A DNA stretch of 64,000 bases. Source: Bacteroidales bacterium. GTDB taxonomy: Bacteria > Bacteroidota > Bacteroidia > Bacteroidales > UBA932. A program made the translations under genes and the position numbers. This document shows positions 55,625-64,000 of this stretch, piece after piece. Location: contig JAGAIM010000116.1 of the NCBI GenBank assembly GCA_017626555.1, positions 98,901 to 162,900 of the forward strand. The letters are read 5' to 3'. Each line of letters begins with the position of its first letter. The stretch's first letter is position 1. A model generated the notes under the pieces. The model made no database searches. It was given only the letters and a program-made list of their open reading frames with translations, and was not told where the DNA came from.

Positions 55625-56536
55625 ATGGATGTTTCGTTTTATAGTTACAAGTCAGGATATGACGGATTGGATATAGGTGCCGTTTCGGTTCTCCCTGAAG
55701 GAAGACCGGTTGCGCTTATTCAGGTTGCCCACGGGATGTGCGGGAGCAAGGAGAGATTCCTTCCTTTTATGCAGTATATGGCTGAAAGGGGAGTGGCCTG
55801 TTTTGCAAATGATCACAGAGGACACGGTGATAGCGTCAGGTCGCAGGATGATCTAGGCTATATGTATGGCGGCGGTCTTGAGGCTCTTGTTGCAGATATG
55901 AAGATAATGGCTTCGAATATCAGAGAGAAGCATCCGGATATCCCTTTTTATATGATCGGACACAGTATGGGTTCGATGGCTGTACGTGCATATCTCAGAA
56001 AGTATCCTGAGGGTGTTGACGGGGTCATTCTTTGCGGAAGTCCAGGTTTCAATCAGATGGCTCATATTGGTTATGCTTTCGCTTCTACGGCCTGTCTCTG
56101 CGGTCTTGGCAGGCTGCGCCCGAAGTTGCTGCAGCAGATGCAGTCAGATGCATACAACCGTTGCTTCGAGGATGAGGGAGCACAGGCCTGGATCTGTTCC
56201 GACCCTTCGATAAGAAATGCATTCATTGAAGACCCACGACATAATTTCAGATTTACGTTAGACGGATCCCGCTGCCTTTTGGGACTGATGATGCAGGCAT
56301 ATTCGTCGGATGGATGGGCAATAGCCGATCCCGAACTTCCTGTGCTTTTCCTTTCGGGGGAAGACGATTCCTGTATGGGTGGGATTCCAGGCCTGGACAA
56401 GGCTATGTCTGTTATGCGTAAGGCGGGGTATAGGAATATCAGCAAAAAAATATATCCCGCAATGCGTCACGAAATCCTTAATGAAATAGGAAAGGAACGC
56501 GTATGGCGGGATATTCTTGATTTCTTGGTACCGTAG
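55625..56536 (+). CDS. Alpha/beta hydrolase (monoacylglycerol-lipase / lysophospholipase-like)
   Basis: A cytoplasmic serine hydrolase of the Hydrolase_4 type. It has the oxyanion region QVAHGMCGSKERFLPFMQYM, ANDHRGHGDS and the nucleophile Ser114 in MIGHSMGSMAV. The late acid and His are in FLSGEDDSCMGG and PAMRHEILNE. The ATG at 55625 with AGGAGA 15 bp upstream is chosen over the TTG nine codons earlier. It follows eda by 48 bp and may belong to the operon. A carboxylester role on a uronate or sugar ester is possible but unproven. Its stop is one base from that of the convergent desulfidase gene. Confidence 0.85.
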   Translation: MDVSFYSYKSGYDGLDIGAVSVLPEGRPVALIQVAHGMCGSKERFLPFMQYMAERGVACFANDHRGHGDSVRSQDDLGYMYGGGLEALVADMKIMASNIREKHPDIPFYMIGHSMGSMAVRAYLRKYPEGVDGVILCGSPGFNQMAHIGYAFASTACLCGLGRLRPKLLQQMQSDAYNRCFEDEGAQAWICSDPSIRNAFIEDPRHNFRFTLDGSRCLLGLMMQAYSSDGWAIADPELPVLFLSGEDDSCMGGIPGLDKAMSVMRKAGYRNISKKIYPAMRHEILNEIGKERVWRDILDFLVP

Positions 56537-56537
56537 T

Positions 56538-57857
56538 CTATTTGCAGACCATAATGTCGAGAATCATATTGTCGGTGTGCTGCATTCCGACGGAGCCGAT
56601 TCTTCCGAGATTACGGATGGTCTTTTCTATATCTTTCTCGATGATTCCGTCGTGCTCCGATATGCAGATGCCTTCTCGCGCAAGGACAGCCGACTGCAGT
56701 GCGCTGGAAACTCCAGAAGCGACCTTCATAGCGCAGCCTACTTTTGCTCCGTCGCATACCATACCTGTGATGTTGCCGATCATATTCTTGATTGCCGCGC
56801 ATATCTGATCATAGTCTCCGCCACGCAGATATACAAGTCCGCACGCAGAACCTGTTGACGCTATGACGCATCCGCATAGGGCTGAAAGTTTTCCGAGATA
56901 TCCCTTTATGTGGATGGCAATAAGATGGCTAAGTACCAGTGCACGGGCAAGTTGTTCGTCGTTTGTCCCGTATCTGAGCGAATATGCTATCACTGGCATC
57001 GTTACGGTAATACCCTGGTTTCCGCTTCCGGAGTTGCTCATAGCGGCGAGTGTGCATCCGGCCATCCTGGCATCTGATGCTGCAGCGGTGAGGGACATCG
57101 CATAGCAGAGGAAGTCTCCACCGAAAACCTCCCTGTTGTCTTCGAGATTGATTGCGTATCCCACTTTAAGCCCGTAATTGCCTTTGAGGCCTTCTTTCGC
57201 AAGCGCTAGATTGAGGGTCCGCGATTCCAGAATGAATCGGATATCCTCAAATGAGACATTTCTTGCAAAATCAAGTATTTCCTTGACTGTGAGCCTGTAG
57301 TCGAGAGTTGTCTTGCTGTCAGTGCAGGAGCCGCTTTCCTTTTTCTGCGATTCGGAAAGGGTCTCTCCGTCAAAGCCGGTCTCGGAGATGTTGTCGTGGT
57401 CATCCTGAATGACTGCGGATGCACAATGACCTGCATAGTCGATATATGCTTTGACATACAACTTGCGGTCAGTGTCTGCAAGTCCGACAGATACACCTTT
57501 GTTCTCCACAATGTGTTTAGCCATTGTGATGGAAGCCTCGTCGAGGTCGTGCAGTACTTCAAGCCCGTATTCCGATCTTCCGCAGACTGCACCAAGTGCT
57601 GCTGCTATGTGGAGCCCTACCATACCCGTGCCTGGGATCCCTACTCCCATTCCGTTCTTGAGGATATTTCCGCTCACCTCGATACGGAGTACGTATTTTT
57701 CCGTCATCCTCCATTGCTTCTGAGGTGCGCATTTGTCTTCAATGATCTCCATTGCCTTTGCAACGGCGAGTGCTACGGCAATCGGTTCTGTACATCCGAG
57801 AGCCGGTTTGACTTCTTTACGGATCAGTTCGATGATCTCTGCTTCACGTGCGGTCAT
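56538..57857 (-). CDS. cyuA: L-cysteine desulfidase-type protein (UPF0597 / CyuA family)
   Basis: Belongs to the UPF0597 family, which includes CyuA (YhaM), an iron-sulfur enzyme that breaks L-cysteine into pyruvate, ammonia and sulfide. It starts with EIIELIRKEVKPALGCTEPIAVALA, where the first Cys is the usual ligand, and has GNILKNGMGVGIPGTGMVG, NSGSGNQGITVTMPV, IGNITGMVCDGAKVGCAMK and ASTGSACGL, with further conserved Cys. At 439 aa it is full length. Its first codon overlaps the stop of the upstream large secreted protein (ATGA), so it is the last gene of a coupled minus-strand operon. Serine dehydratase-like activity is an alternative. Confidence 0.9.
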   Translation of the reverse strand: MTAREAEIIELIRKEVKPALGCTEPIAVALAVAKAMEIIEDKCAPQKQWRMTEKYVLRIEVSGNILKNGMGVGIPGTGMVGLHIAAALGAVCGRSEYGLEVLHDLDEASITMAKHIVENKGVSVGLADTDRKLYVKAYIDYAGHCASAVIQDDHDNISETGFDGETLSESQKKESGSCTDSKTTLDYRLTVKEILDFARNVSFEDIRFILESRTLNLALAKEGLKGNYGLKVGYAINLEDNREVFGGDFLCYAMSLTAAASDARMAGCTLAAMSNSGSGNQGITVTMPVIAYSLRYGTNDEQLARALVLSHLIAIHIKGYLGKLSALCGCVIASTGSACGLVYLRGGDYDQICAAIKNMIGNITGMVCDGAKVGCAMKVASGVSSALQSAVLAREGICISEHDGIIEKDIEKTIRNLGRIGSVGMQHTDNMILDIMVCK

Positions 57858-60800
57858 TTGCTGAAAAAGTCTAAGGTTGTCTTTATGATATGGTCTATAT
57901 TCTTTTCCTCCTTTATGGTTTCAAGAGGAAAACCAAGGCATACTGTTCTGTAGCCGTTTCCTGTATGGCATATTCCTGCTGATATGTCGGTGTCGGCATA
58001 ACGTAGGAACGTGCTGCCGGACTTAGAGGATACTGGTGCGATTCCGTCTGGAGTCTCTACGCAGTAGCATTCTTCATTCATCGTATTATGGAATCCGAAT
58101 GCTTTGCCTTTATGGCTTGAAAAACGTGTGCTTCTGACGAATCTGACGCTTCCGTCCCTGCTTGCGTAATTCCTTATCCATTTGAATCCCAGGACCTCCT
58201 TTGCAAATTTCCTGGAGTCGGCTCTGAAGGTACTGTCTGTTACTACCGGATATATCTGATCCCAGATGTCAGTGCCGATGTGGGCACCACTTACAAATAC
58301 ATTTCCTCCTCTTTCGGTGTAGGCTTCAAGTGCATCCTGCATCTGCTCCGTGAACACGGTGAACCGGGTCTCTTCACCGACTTTGACTGTCACTTGCTTT
58401 CCGCAGATGAGATCTGTGCTCCAGGCTGCATTTCTGAATGTGGTATCTGTGCAGAATGTCTCATTGCTGCAGGAGAAGAACGGATAACCGGCTTTGAGAA
58501 TTGCCTTACCGTGTGTGTATGGATAATCGAAGGTGTTTCCTGCCACTGTCTTACCTGCGTAATTGTCGAATGATGCTCCGAATCCCGGATTTACGTTGGT
58601 GATGAATTCAGAACTGCGCCTGAAATCATACATTTCACCGACGAATGCTATATCTCTGATATGTGGTACTCCGCTGTCGAGATTGTTTGTGAAACCAGCA
58701 TATCCCGGAGTATCGTAGAATGCAGGGCCGCTTATTCTGTCGAAGTTATTGACTATCAGTACTTTTTTGCTTGAATCCTTTTTTGAAGGTATGCCTATGC
58801 TCACTGTCTCTGAAGGAAAACTGATTCCTCCATCATTGTATGCGGCAATTCGGAAACTGTAAATCTTTCCCTTTTCGATCCCGGTTTCTGCATATATCAA
58901 TCCGTCTGCTCCTTTGCGGACATCGATCTTGCGCCCATTGTCGAAACCTCCGTCATCGATACGTGTATATAGTATGTATCCGGTCGCTTCTGCTGTCGGT
59001 TCCAGGGGGTCGCAAGTCTCTTTCCAACTTATCACGGCCTTGTCGGAATCTTTGAATGATACGCCCATATATTCCACAGGAAGGGGCTGTACTGCGTATG
59101 CTGTGCCGTATCTGTTGCTCATATATTTGAGCATTCCCTTATATACTGCGCGGCTGACAGTGAAACGGAATGCGGGATCAAGACCGTATTTCATATCGGC
59201 AAAATTCTGATGTGACAGAAGTTCCAGGAGCATTGCAGGACAGGATGGAGTGCGTGATTCTCTGTAAGATCTGTCCCAGATGCATCTTCTGCTCCATTCA
59301 GGATTGAAGGATGCTGCTATGTCATTGACTATCTGGCTCTGGACAAGGTCTGCAAATTCCCGGTTTCCCATACGGCTCTCTCCTCCAGGAAGTTTCTCCG
59401 ACCCTTCTGATCTGAGTGTATATATGGCGAGTGTTCCTACTATGGAGTCGTTGGGAGTGATGCCTGCATCCGAATGGAACCCGAGAGACAGATCGACAGG
59501 AATGCCTTTCCCTGGTTTCTGGGATGGATTCATATCCGATCCTCTGCTTATCCATTCCACCCAGTCTCCACGTGACATAAAGTCATCTCTGTAATCGTCT
59601 TTCAATTCGTTCTGGCTGAATATTTCAGGTGGAACTCCTGCCCACTGGAGCCAGTATCGCGCACCTTCGGCGTATCGTGGCATACCGGAGACTGCAGGTT
59701 CTTCTTCTGATCCCTTTCTGCCTCTTGCGATATTGCCCATACCTCCTCCGAAACGCACAGCATCTGCGGTCACGATGCTTCCTTTTTCGAGATCGTATCC
59801 TTCCGGAGGTGTATTGGTGAGAGTGACATATCCTTTGGAACCTTCGTCGAATTCAAATGTTCCTAGATATATCCAGGTGCCTCCTCCGATCTTCTGGTTG
59901 ACTATGAATTCGCTTTTACCTCCGAGATGATGTACTGAATAATGAGCCTTGGAAGTGCTTTCCGGAAATGATTTATAAGAAACATACACTGCGTATTCTC
60001 CTCTTGCGGGTATATCCGGTCTCCAGATTACAGAAGCCTCCGACTTGCTCCCTTCCATAACGCAGTCTGCTTTACGGGCCGAGCCAGTCGTAAAAGGATT
60101 CTCTATGCCGGTGTATGTGGGCTTCAGGGCAGCAAAACCTTCTCCGGCATCTGTCCATCTGCCTGTTTCCCTGTAGGATGCTGTCCCGTATGCCTGGTCG
60201 GTCACATCAAAGTCTGAAATGACTTCATACCTCTGGATGTCTCTTTCGCGGGGGAGCAGTACGTATGCTCCTGCATTCTCAAGCATCGGTACCAGATAGG
60301 GAAGTACGAAACTCTGTGTGAACATATCCTCGACTGTCTGGAAAAGGCAAGGACGCTGCCATATCCAGCGTTCGCTGCTGTAATCGAAGTATCTTCCGTG
60401 ACTGTGCCATACTGCTATGTTTCTGTCGGATAATCCTTTGCTGAATTCCAATCCGTTGAGTTGACTCACAAGAGGAGCCTCGCGCGAAGGCTTCTCAACA
60501 GTCTCTCTTATAGATGTGGGCTTTCCGTCCGATCCCAGTTCCGAGGTCTCGAGTCTGTCCAGGGAGATGTTCTTGCTGTAAACTTTGCCTAGAGTATATT
60601 TACGGTACTGATCGGGGAAAAGGGATTTCAGTTGCTCTCTGAACCATTCAGACTCGCCTTCACGCCAAGGATAGTCTCCAAGGGATTCCGTGAAGTAAAA
60701 GTCGAGTCTGTTCCCTCTCTTCATTATATTCTTGAGCAGAAGCCGGCCTTTGACATCCCGGTTTTCCTTCAGGAGCACATCGAGCGAATCCACCACGGGC

Positions 60801-60898
60801 TTGAAATCTTTCGTCATTGCATTCTGGCCTGCTGCTGTCAGACACAGTGAGAAAGAGATGAATATCGTAAATATGAATTTCGGTGTATGTCTTTTCAT
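57854..60898 (-). CDS. Secreted amidase-fold protein with golvesin-like and fibronectin-III-like domains
   Basis: A 1014-aa exported protein (signal peptide MKRHTPKFIFTIFISFSLCL to A-A-G-Q), often labelled xanthan lyase in databases though the evidence for that is thin. An N-acetylmuramoyl-L-alanine amidase-like region is visible as NIAVWHSHGRYFD, LGFHSDAGITPND and CPAMLLELLSHQNFADMKYG, which carry potential zinc His and Glu residues. A golvesin-like beta domain is inserted at ~265-390 (GEYAVYVSYKSFPEST, TLTNTPPEG), and an Fn3-like domain follows at ~625-720. The C-terminal ~290 residues contain VLIVNNFDRISGP, a flavodoxin-like start. It is coupled to VanZ-like and CyuA genes by 4-base overlaps. 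A role at peptidoglycan is plausible, not shown. Confidence 0.75.
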   Translation of the reverse strand: MKRHTPKFIFTIFISFSLCLTAAGQNAMTKDFKPVVDSLDVLLKENRDVKGRLLLKNIMKRGNRLDFYFTESLGDYPWREGESEWFREQLKSLFPDQYRKYTLGKVYSKNISLDRLETSELGSDGKPTSIRETVEKPSREAPLVSQLNGLEFSKGLSDRNIAVWHSHGRYFDYSSERWIWQRPCLFQTVEDMFTQSFVLPYLVPMLENAGAYVLLPRERDIQRYEVISDFDVTDQAYGTASYRETGRWTDAGEGFAALKPTYTGIENPFTTGSARKADCVMEGSKSEASVIWRPDIPARGEYAVYVSYKSFPESTSKAHYSVHHLGGKSEFIVNQKIGGGTWIYLGTFEFDEGSKGYVTLTNTPPEGYDLEKGSIVTADAVRFGGGMGNIARGRKGSEEEPAVSGMPRYAEGARYWLQWAGVPPEIFSQNELKDDYRDDFMSRGDWVEWISRGSDMNPSQKPGKGIPVDLSLGFHSDAGITPNDSIVGTLAIYTLRSEGSEKLPGGESRMGNREFADLVQSQIVNDIAASFNPEWSRRCIWDRSYRESRTPSCPAMLLELLSHQNFADMKYGLDPAFRFTVSRAVYKGMLKYMSNRYGTAYAVQPLPVEYMGVSFKDSDKAVISWKETCDPLEPTAEATGYILYTRIDDGGFDNGRKIDVRKGADGLIYAETGIEKGKIYSFRIAAYNDGGISFPSETVSIGIPSKKDSSKKVLIVNNFDRISGPAFYDTPGYAGFTNNLDSGVPHIRDIAFVGEMYDFRRSSEFITNVNPGFGASFDNYAGKTVAGNTFDYPYTHGKAILKAGYPFFSCSNETFCTDTTFRNAAWSTDLICGKQVTVKVGEETRFTVFTEQMQDALEAYTERGGNVFVSGAHIGTDIWDQIYPVVTDSTFRADSRKFAKEVLGFKWIRNYASRDGSVRFVRSTRFSSHKGKAFGFHNTMNEECYCVETPDGIAPVSSKSGSTFLRYADTDISAGICHTGNGYRTVCLGFPLETIKEEKNIDHIIKTTLDFFSK

Positions 60899-61293
60899 AG
60901 TTGTTTTCTGAATATTATGCACAATGCAGTAATGACTGCTGAACATTCCATTCCCAATATGTCCGCATAGAAATCCTCCATTTCAAAACTTCGGTATTCC
61001 GACATCCCTTGCAGTCTTTCTGTTCCCATTGCAATTCCTGTCCCGGCGGCAAATATGGCAGCAAGAACAAGAAGGTGTGCCCATCTTGAACTGAATGCTG
61101 GTCTGAATGTCCTGTATGCAATGATCGGATAGGGGAAGAACATAAGGAAATGAGCCACCTTGTCGATAGGAATTCCCCATAGATCCGGCTGTACTTCTGG
61201 TAATGACTCAGGCCTTATGAGACATACGGTCAGCACTGCACCGAAATAGATGCATAAGATACATAGCCATATATGTCTTTGCTTAAGTTTCAT
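60895..61293 (-). CDS. VanZ-like small membrane protein
   Basis: A 132-aa protein with four hydrophobic segments and the VanZ-family pattern: KQRHIWLCILCIYFGAVLTV, the loop DKVAHFLMFFPYPIIAYRTF with a conserved D-K-x-x-H-F, and a later EDFYADILGM acidic segment. The family is linked to teicoplanin resistance in enterococci and otherwise has unknown function. It is coupled by overlaps to the ABC exporter upstream and the amidase-like gene downstream. Confidence 0.85.
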   Translation of the reverse strand: MKLKQRHIWLCILCIYFGAVLTVCLIRPESLPEVQPDLWGIPIDKVAHFLMFFPYPIIAYRTFRPAFSSRWAHLLVLAAIFAAGTGIAMGTERLQGMSEYRSFEMEDFYADILGMECSAVITALCIIFRKQL

Positions 61294-63128
61294 CAGAGAG
61301 CCTGCATATCATTGAGTTTCTTGTAGTAGCCGTCTTTTGCTATCAATTCTTCGTGCCTGCCTCTTTCAACTATCCTGCCTTCGTGCATCACGCAGATTTC
61401 GTCTGCATTCCTGATGGTGGACAGACGATGTGCTATGGCGATGGTGGTTCTTGTGGATGTGAGCCTGTCAAGGGCTTCCTGAACTATCTTTTCCGATTCC
61501 GTGTCAAGGGCTGATGTCGCCTCGTCAAGAATGAGGACCGGAGGGTTCTTGAGAATGGCGCGTGCAATGCTTATCCTTTGCCTCTGGCCGCCTGAAAGTT
61601 TGCTTCCACGGTCTCCGATATTGGTCTGATATCCATCTTCCTTCTCCATAATGAAGTCGTGGGCATTTGCTACCTTTGCCGCTGCAACCACCTGTTCCAT
61701 AGTCGCTCCCTCCACACCGAATGCTATGTTGTTGAATATGGTGTCATTGAAAAGAATAGCCTCCTGATTCACATTTCCGATCAGACCTCTCAGATCCTTT
61801 ACCCTGAAGTCACGTATGTCGTTTCCATCGAGGGTAATCTTTCCTTCGCTTGCATCATAATAGCGCGGAATGAGATCCACAAGTGTGGATTTGCCGGATC
61901 CTGACTGGCCGACAAGCGCAACGGTCTTGCCTTTAGGAATGGTCAGTTCGATATCTTTCAACACTTCTTTACCTTCTTCGTAGCAGAATGTTACACCTTC
62001 GAACCGTATGCATTCATTGAATCCGTCAAGAGTTCTTGGTGCTGCCGGTTCCTTGATGTCATTCTCTGCATTCATAATGGTATCGACCCTTTCCATAGAA
62101 GCGAGTCCCTTAGGGATATTGTAACTTGCCTTGGAAAACTCCTTGAGAGGTGCAAGTACGCTATAGAGGATCGTCATATAGAAAATGAATGTAGGAGCGT
62201 CTATAGGAGCCTTGTCGCTGAGAATGAGCGTACCTCCGAACCAGAGTACAATCATTATCATAATCGATCCGAGAAGTTCGCTTACAGGATGGGCTGATGC
62301 TTGTCTTACGGCAACTCTTGCAGATGCTCTCCTGTATTGGTCGGCGGTGTTGCTGAAGCGCTCTTTCATCTTGTCCTCTGCGATGAAAGCCTTGATCACC
62401 CTCAGGCCTCCGAGGGTCTCGTCGAGTTGAGCCATAGTGTCGCTCCATTTGCCCTGAGCCTCAAGTGACTGCCTCTTGAGTTTCTTGCCTATCGCACTCA
62501 TACCCCAGGCCATAGCCGGAACTACCGTGACTGTGAACAGCGTGAGTTCCCAACTGAGATAGATGAGTGCAGTGAAATAACAGATTATCAGGATAGGGTT
62601 CTTGATGAGCATATCGAGGGAACTGATGATCGACACCTCTATTTCGGTCACGTCTCCGCTCATCCTTGCTATGATGTCGCCCTTCTTCTGCTTCGAGAAG
62701 AAGCCCATAGGAAGACTAAGGAGTTTGTTATAGACCATCACCCTGATGTCTTTGACTATACCTGTCCTTAAAGGCACCATAACTGCAGAGGATGCAAAAT
62801 AGCATCCGGTCTTAAGAAGGGTCATAATCCCGAAAATGACGCCTAGGATGAGAAGCGCAGTAGAGCCTCCCCATTTGTCTATCAACTGGCTTACTGTGTA
62901 ATAGAAGTTGTTCATCAACTGCTCTTTGCTGGGCATTCCGTCCCAAGGTATGAATGTATAGACCTTGGTGTCCATCTTGAACAGTATGTTGAGTATCGGA
63001 ATGAGCAGGGCGAATGAGAAGATGTTGAATACTGCCGAAAACAGATTCAGAACAACTGATCCTGCGAGATATTTCTTATACGGGGCGGCGAAACGCTTTA
63101 AAACTTTCCAGAAGGCTTTCATTTTCAA
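61293..63128 (-). CDS. ABC exporter, MsbA/multidrug type (permease-ATPase fusion)
   Basis: A half-transporter with six membrane helices in the first ~320 residues and a C-terminal ATPase. The ATPase has Walker A VGQSGSGKSTL, the Q-loop in GNVNQEAILF, signature KLSGGQRQRISIARA, Walker B VLILDEATSAL and the switch His in IAHRLSTI. At 611 aa it is standard for homodimeric exporters such as MsbA, which flips lipid A. Substrate cannot be told from sequence; lipid or drug export are both possible. It is the first gene of the coupled minus-strand operon, with a -7 box upstream. Beyond its start lies the edge of a likely mobile element. Confidence 0.92.
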   Translation of the reverse strand: MKMKAFWKVLKRFAAPYKKYLAGSVVLNLFSAVFNIFSFALLIPILNILFKMDTKVYTFIPWDGMPSKEQLMNNFYYTVSQLIDKWGGSTALLILGVIFGIMTLLKTGCYFASSAVMVPLRTGIVKDIRVMVYNKLLSLPMGFFSKQKKGDIIARMSGDVTEIEVSIISSLDMLIKNPILIICYFTALIYLSWELTLFTVTVVPAMAWGMSAIGKKLKRQSLEAQGKWSDTMAQLDETLGGLRVIKAFIAEDKMKERFSNTADQYRRASARVAVRQASAHPVSELLGSIMIMIVLWFGGTLILSDKAPIDAPTFIFYMTILYSVLAPLKEFSKASYNIPKGLASMERVDTIMNAENDIKEPAAPRTLDGFNECIRFEGVTFCYEEGKEVLKDIELTIPKGKTVALVGQSGSGKSTLVDLIPRYYDASEGKITLDGNDIRDFRVKDLRGLIGNVNQEAILFNDTIFNNIAFGVEGATMEQVVAAAKVANAHDFIMEKEDGYQTNIGDRGSKLSGGQRQRISIARAILKNPPVLILDEATSALDTESEKIVQEALDRLTSTRTTIAIAHRLSTIRNADEICVMHEGRIVERGRHEELIAKDGYYKKLNDMQAL

Positions 63129-63446
63129 ATCATTTGTATTCCGGCGCGAACATAGTTACGCACAAAATACAAATATAGCAATTATCTCTGGAAAAATCTA
63201 ACGAATGAGGGGAAATAATGATGGCAGCACTGGTGTTCAATGACTTATGAGGACTTATGATGAAAGCCTCGCCGATGCAAAAGTGCAAGGAAATGAAAGG
63301 TAATGAGGGCGGACGGTTTTCAAATCATTACCCGATAACGAGGGGAGTTTATAGGTCGTTGGAGTCTATTTCTACTCTCTGCCATATTCTGCATAACGGT
63401 GTACAACTCGCTGATAACTAATTTTGTAACCAAAAAGAATTGGATT
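63129..63446. other. 318-bp intergenic region at the edge of an integrated element
   Basis: No convincing gene is present. On the left, a minus-strand TATATTTG (63170-63177) is a likely -7 box for the ABC exporter. Then come two direct copies of GACTTATGA (63242-63250, 63252-63260) and an inverted repeat GGTAATGA (63299-63306) / TCATTACC (63325-63332) with an 18-nt loop. These small repeats just upstream of a recombinase gene are candidates for recombinase or excisionase arm sites. The exact attachment core cannot be identified without the other end of the element. Confidence 0.55.
63170..63177 (-). promoter_or_regulatory. Candidate -7 box for the ABC exporter operon
   Basis: The minus strand reads TATATTTG, an exact TAnnTTTG match, ~42 bp before the start codon. 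No clear -33 element is visible. Confidence 0.4.
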
Positions 63447-64000
63447 ATGCGAAGTACATTTAAGGTGCTGTTCTATGTGAACGGAAGCAAGGAGAAAAAC
63501 GGTTTTGTCCCGATTATGGGACGAGTGACAATTAACGGTTCTGTGGCTCAATTCAGTTGCAAACAGACCATTGCAAAAACAATGTGGGATGCCAAAGGCA
63601 ATCGGGCAAAGGGCAAGAGCAAGGAATCAAGAGACATCAATTTGGCTTTGGATAACATCAAGGCTCAAATCATCAAGCACTATCAACGCATTTCGGATAG
63701 AGAAGCATTCGTAACTGCCGAAATGGTACGCAATGCCTATCAAGGTATCGGTACGGAGTATGAAACATTGCTCGGTGCATTCGATAAGGACAACGAGAGC
63801 TTCAAGAAGCGTATCGGCATAGACCGTGCTGCAAGTTCCTATAAGGTACGTGTAAGGTCACGAAATCATTTGGCAACATTCATCAAGAAGTGCTACAAGC
63901 GGAGTGATATTTCTATGCTTGAACTTACTCCCGACTTCATCAAGGAGTATGAAATCTATCTCTCTACCGATGCAGGTTTGCATAATGGTAGTGTATGGTC
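63447..64000 (+). CDS. Tyrosine recombinase (integrase), 3' end outside window
   Basis: The frame from ATG at 63447 is open to the window edge (184 codons). It opens with STFKVLFYVNGSKEKNGFVP and continues IMGRVTINGSVAQFSCKQTI, the arm-DNA-binding domain of Bacteroidetes integrases, and then a SAM-like core-binding domain (SSYKVRVRSRNHLATFIKKC, LELTPDFIKEYEIYLST). The catalytic domain with the Arg-His-Arg-Tyr residues is beyond the window. Such integrases belong to conjugative or mobilisable elements of Bacteroidales. Codon choice (more AAG/CAT and AT-rich) differs from the neighbours. The gene points into the element, so the window probably contains only the left end. Confidence 0.88.
   Translation, partial: MRSTFKVLFYVNGSKEKNGFVPIMGRVTINGSVAQFSCKQTIAKTMWDAKGNRAKGKSKESRDINLALDNIKAQIIKHYQRISDREAFVTAEMVRNAYQGIGTEYETLLGAFDKDNESFKKRIGIDRAASSYKVRVRSRNHLATFIKKCYKRSDISMLELTPDFIKEYEIYLSTDAGLHNGSVW

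Noticed and set aside
63129-63446. tRNA gene as the integration target
   Set aside because: No cloverleaf or CCA-type 3' end could be found in this stretch on either strand.

Overview
The window is a polysaccharide-degrading stretch of a Bacteroidales chromosome, probably from a gut or rumen species. The evidence is two SusC/SusD pairs, a hybrid two-component system, a SusR-type regulator, many lipoprotein glycoside hydrolases, promoter-like TAnnTTTG boxes and a Bacteroidales-type mobile-element integrase at the right edge. I cannot name the genus from sequence alone; an uncultured Prevotella- or Cryptobacteroides-like lineage is a guess.

Region 1 (1-29362) is a xylan and hemicellulose system joined to its own catabolism. 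After the end of a transketolase gene and a lipoprotein aldose epimerase come a hybrid two-component regulator on the minus strand and, divergently, susC, susD, an IPT/TIG surface glycan-binding protein and a GH10 xylanase carrying three inserted CBMs. A strong terminator closes that unit. Next are a GH35-type enzyme, a DUF308 membrane protein, a GH51 arabinofuranosidase, a PA14-containing GH31 alpha-xylosidase, a GH43 enzyme and mannonate dehydratase. Xylulokinase, xylose isomerase and a xylose:H+ symporter follow. Polymer is cut outside, oligosaccharides cross SusCD, side chains are removed, and xylose enters the pentose phosphate route, where transketolase acts.

Region 2 (29363-30777) holds two exported proteins of unknown function, framed by a terminator hairpin that contains the first gene's start codon and by a 44-bp perfect palindrome.

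Region 3 (30778-47576, minus strand) is a starch locus: a SusR-like regulator, then susC, susD, a starch-binding lipoprotein with four CBM26-like repeats and a cysteine/acid-rich linker, two short GH13 amylases and a DUF4886 SGNH-like lipoprotein with starch-binding modules. A terminator separates these from a GH31 alpha-glucosidase. The DUF4886 protein and the Cys-rich linker are the least expected parts.

Region 4 (47683-50396, minus strand) has an intact NagB and a NagB-PIG-L fusion whose NagB half has lost two catalytic residues.

Region 5 (50687-56536) is an unsaturated-uronate operon: a KduD-like dehydrogenase, an orphan PTS EIIC-like permease, KduI with an apparent signal peptide, KDG kinase, KDPG aldolase and a serine hydrolase. 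It leads to 2-keto-3-deoxygluconate, as does mannonate dehydratase in region 1. A secreted KduI next to an EIIC without EIIA or EIIB suggests an unusual order of isomerisation and import, and is the best candidate here for an undescribed arrangement.

Region 6 (56538-63128, minus strand) is a translationally coupled set: an MsbA-like ABC exporter, a VanZ-like protein, an amidase/golvesin-like secreted protein and a CyuA-like cysteine desulfidase. From about 63129 the sequence changes character, and a tyrosine recombinase gene runs off the right edge, probably the end of an integrated element.
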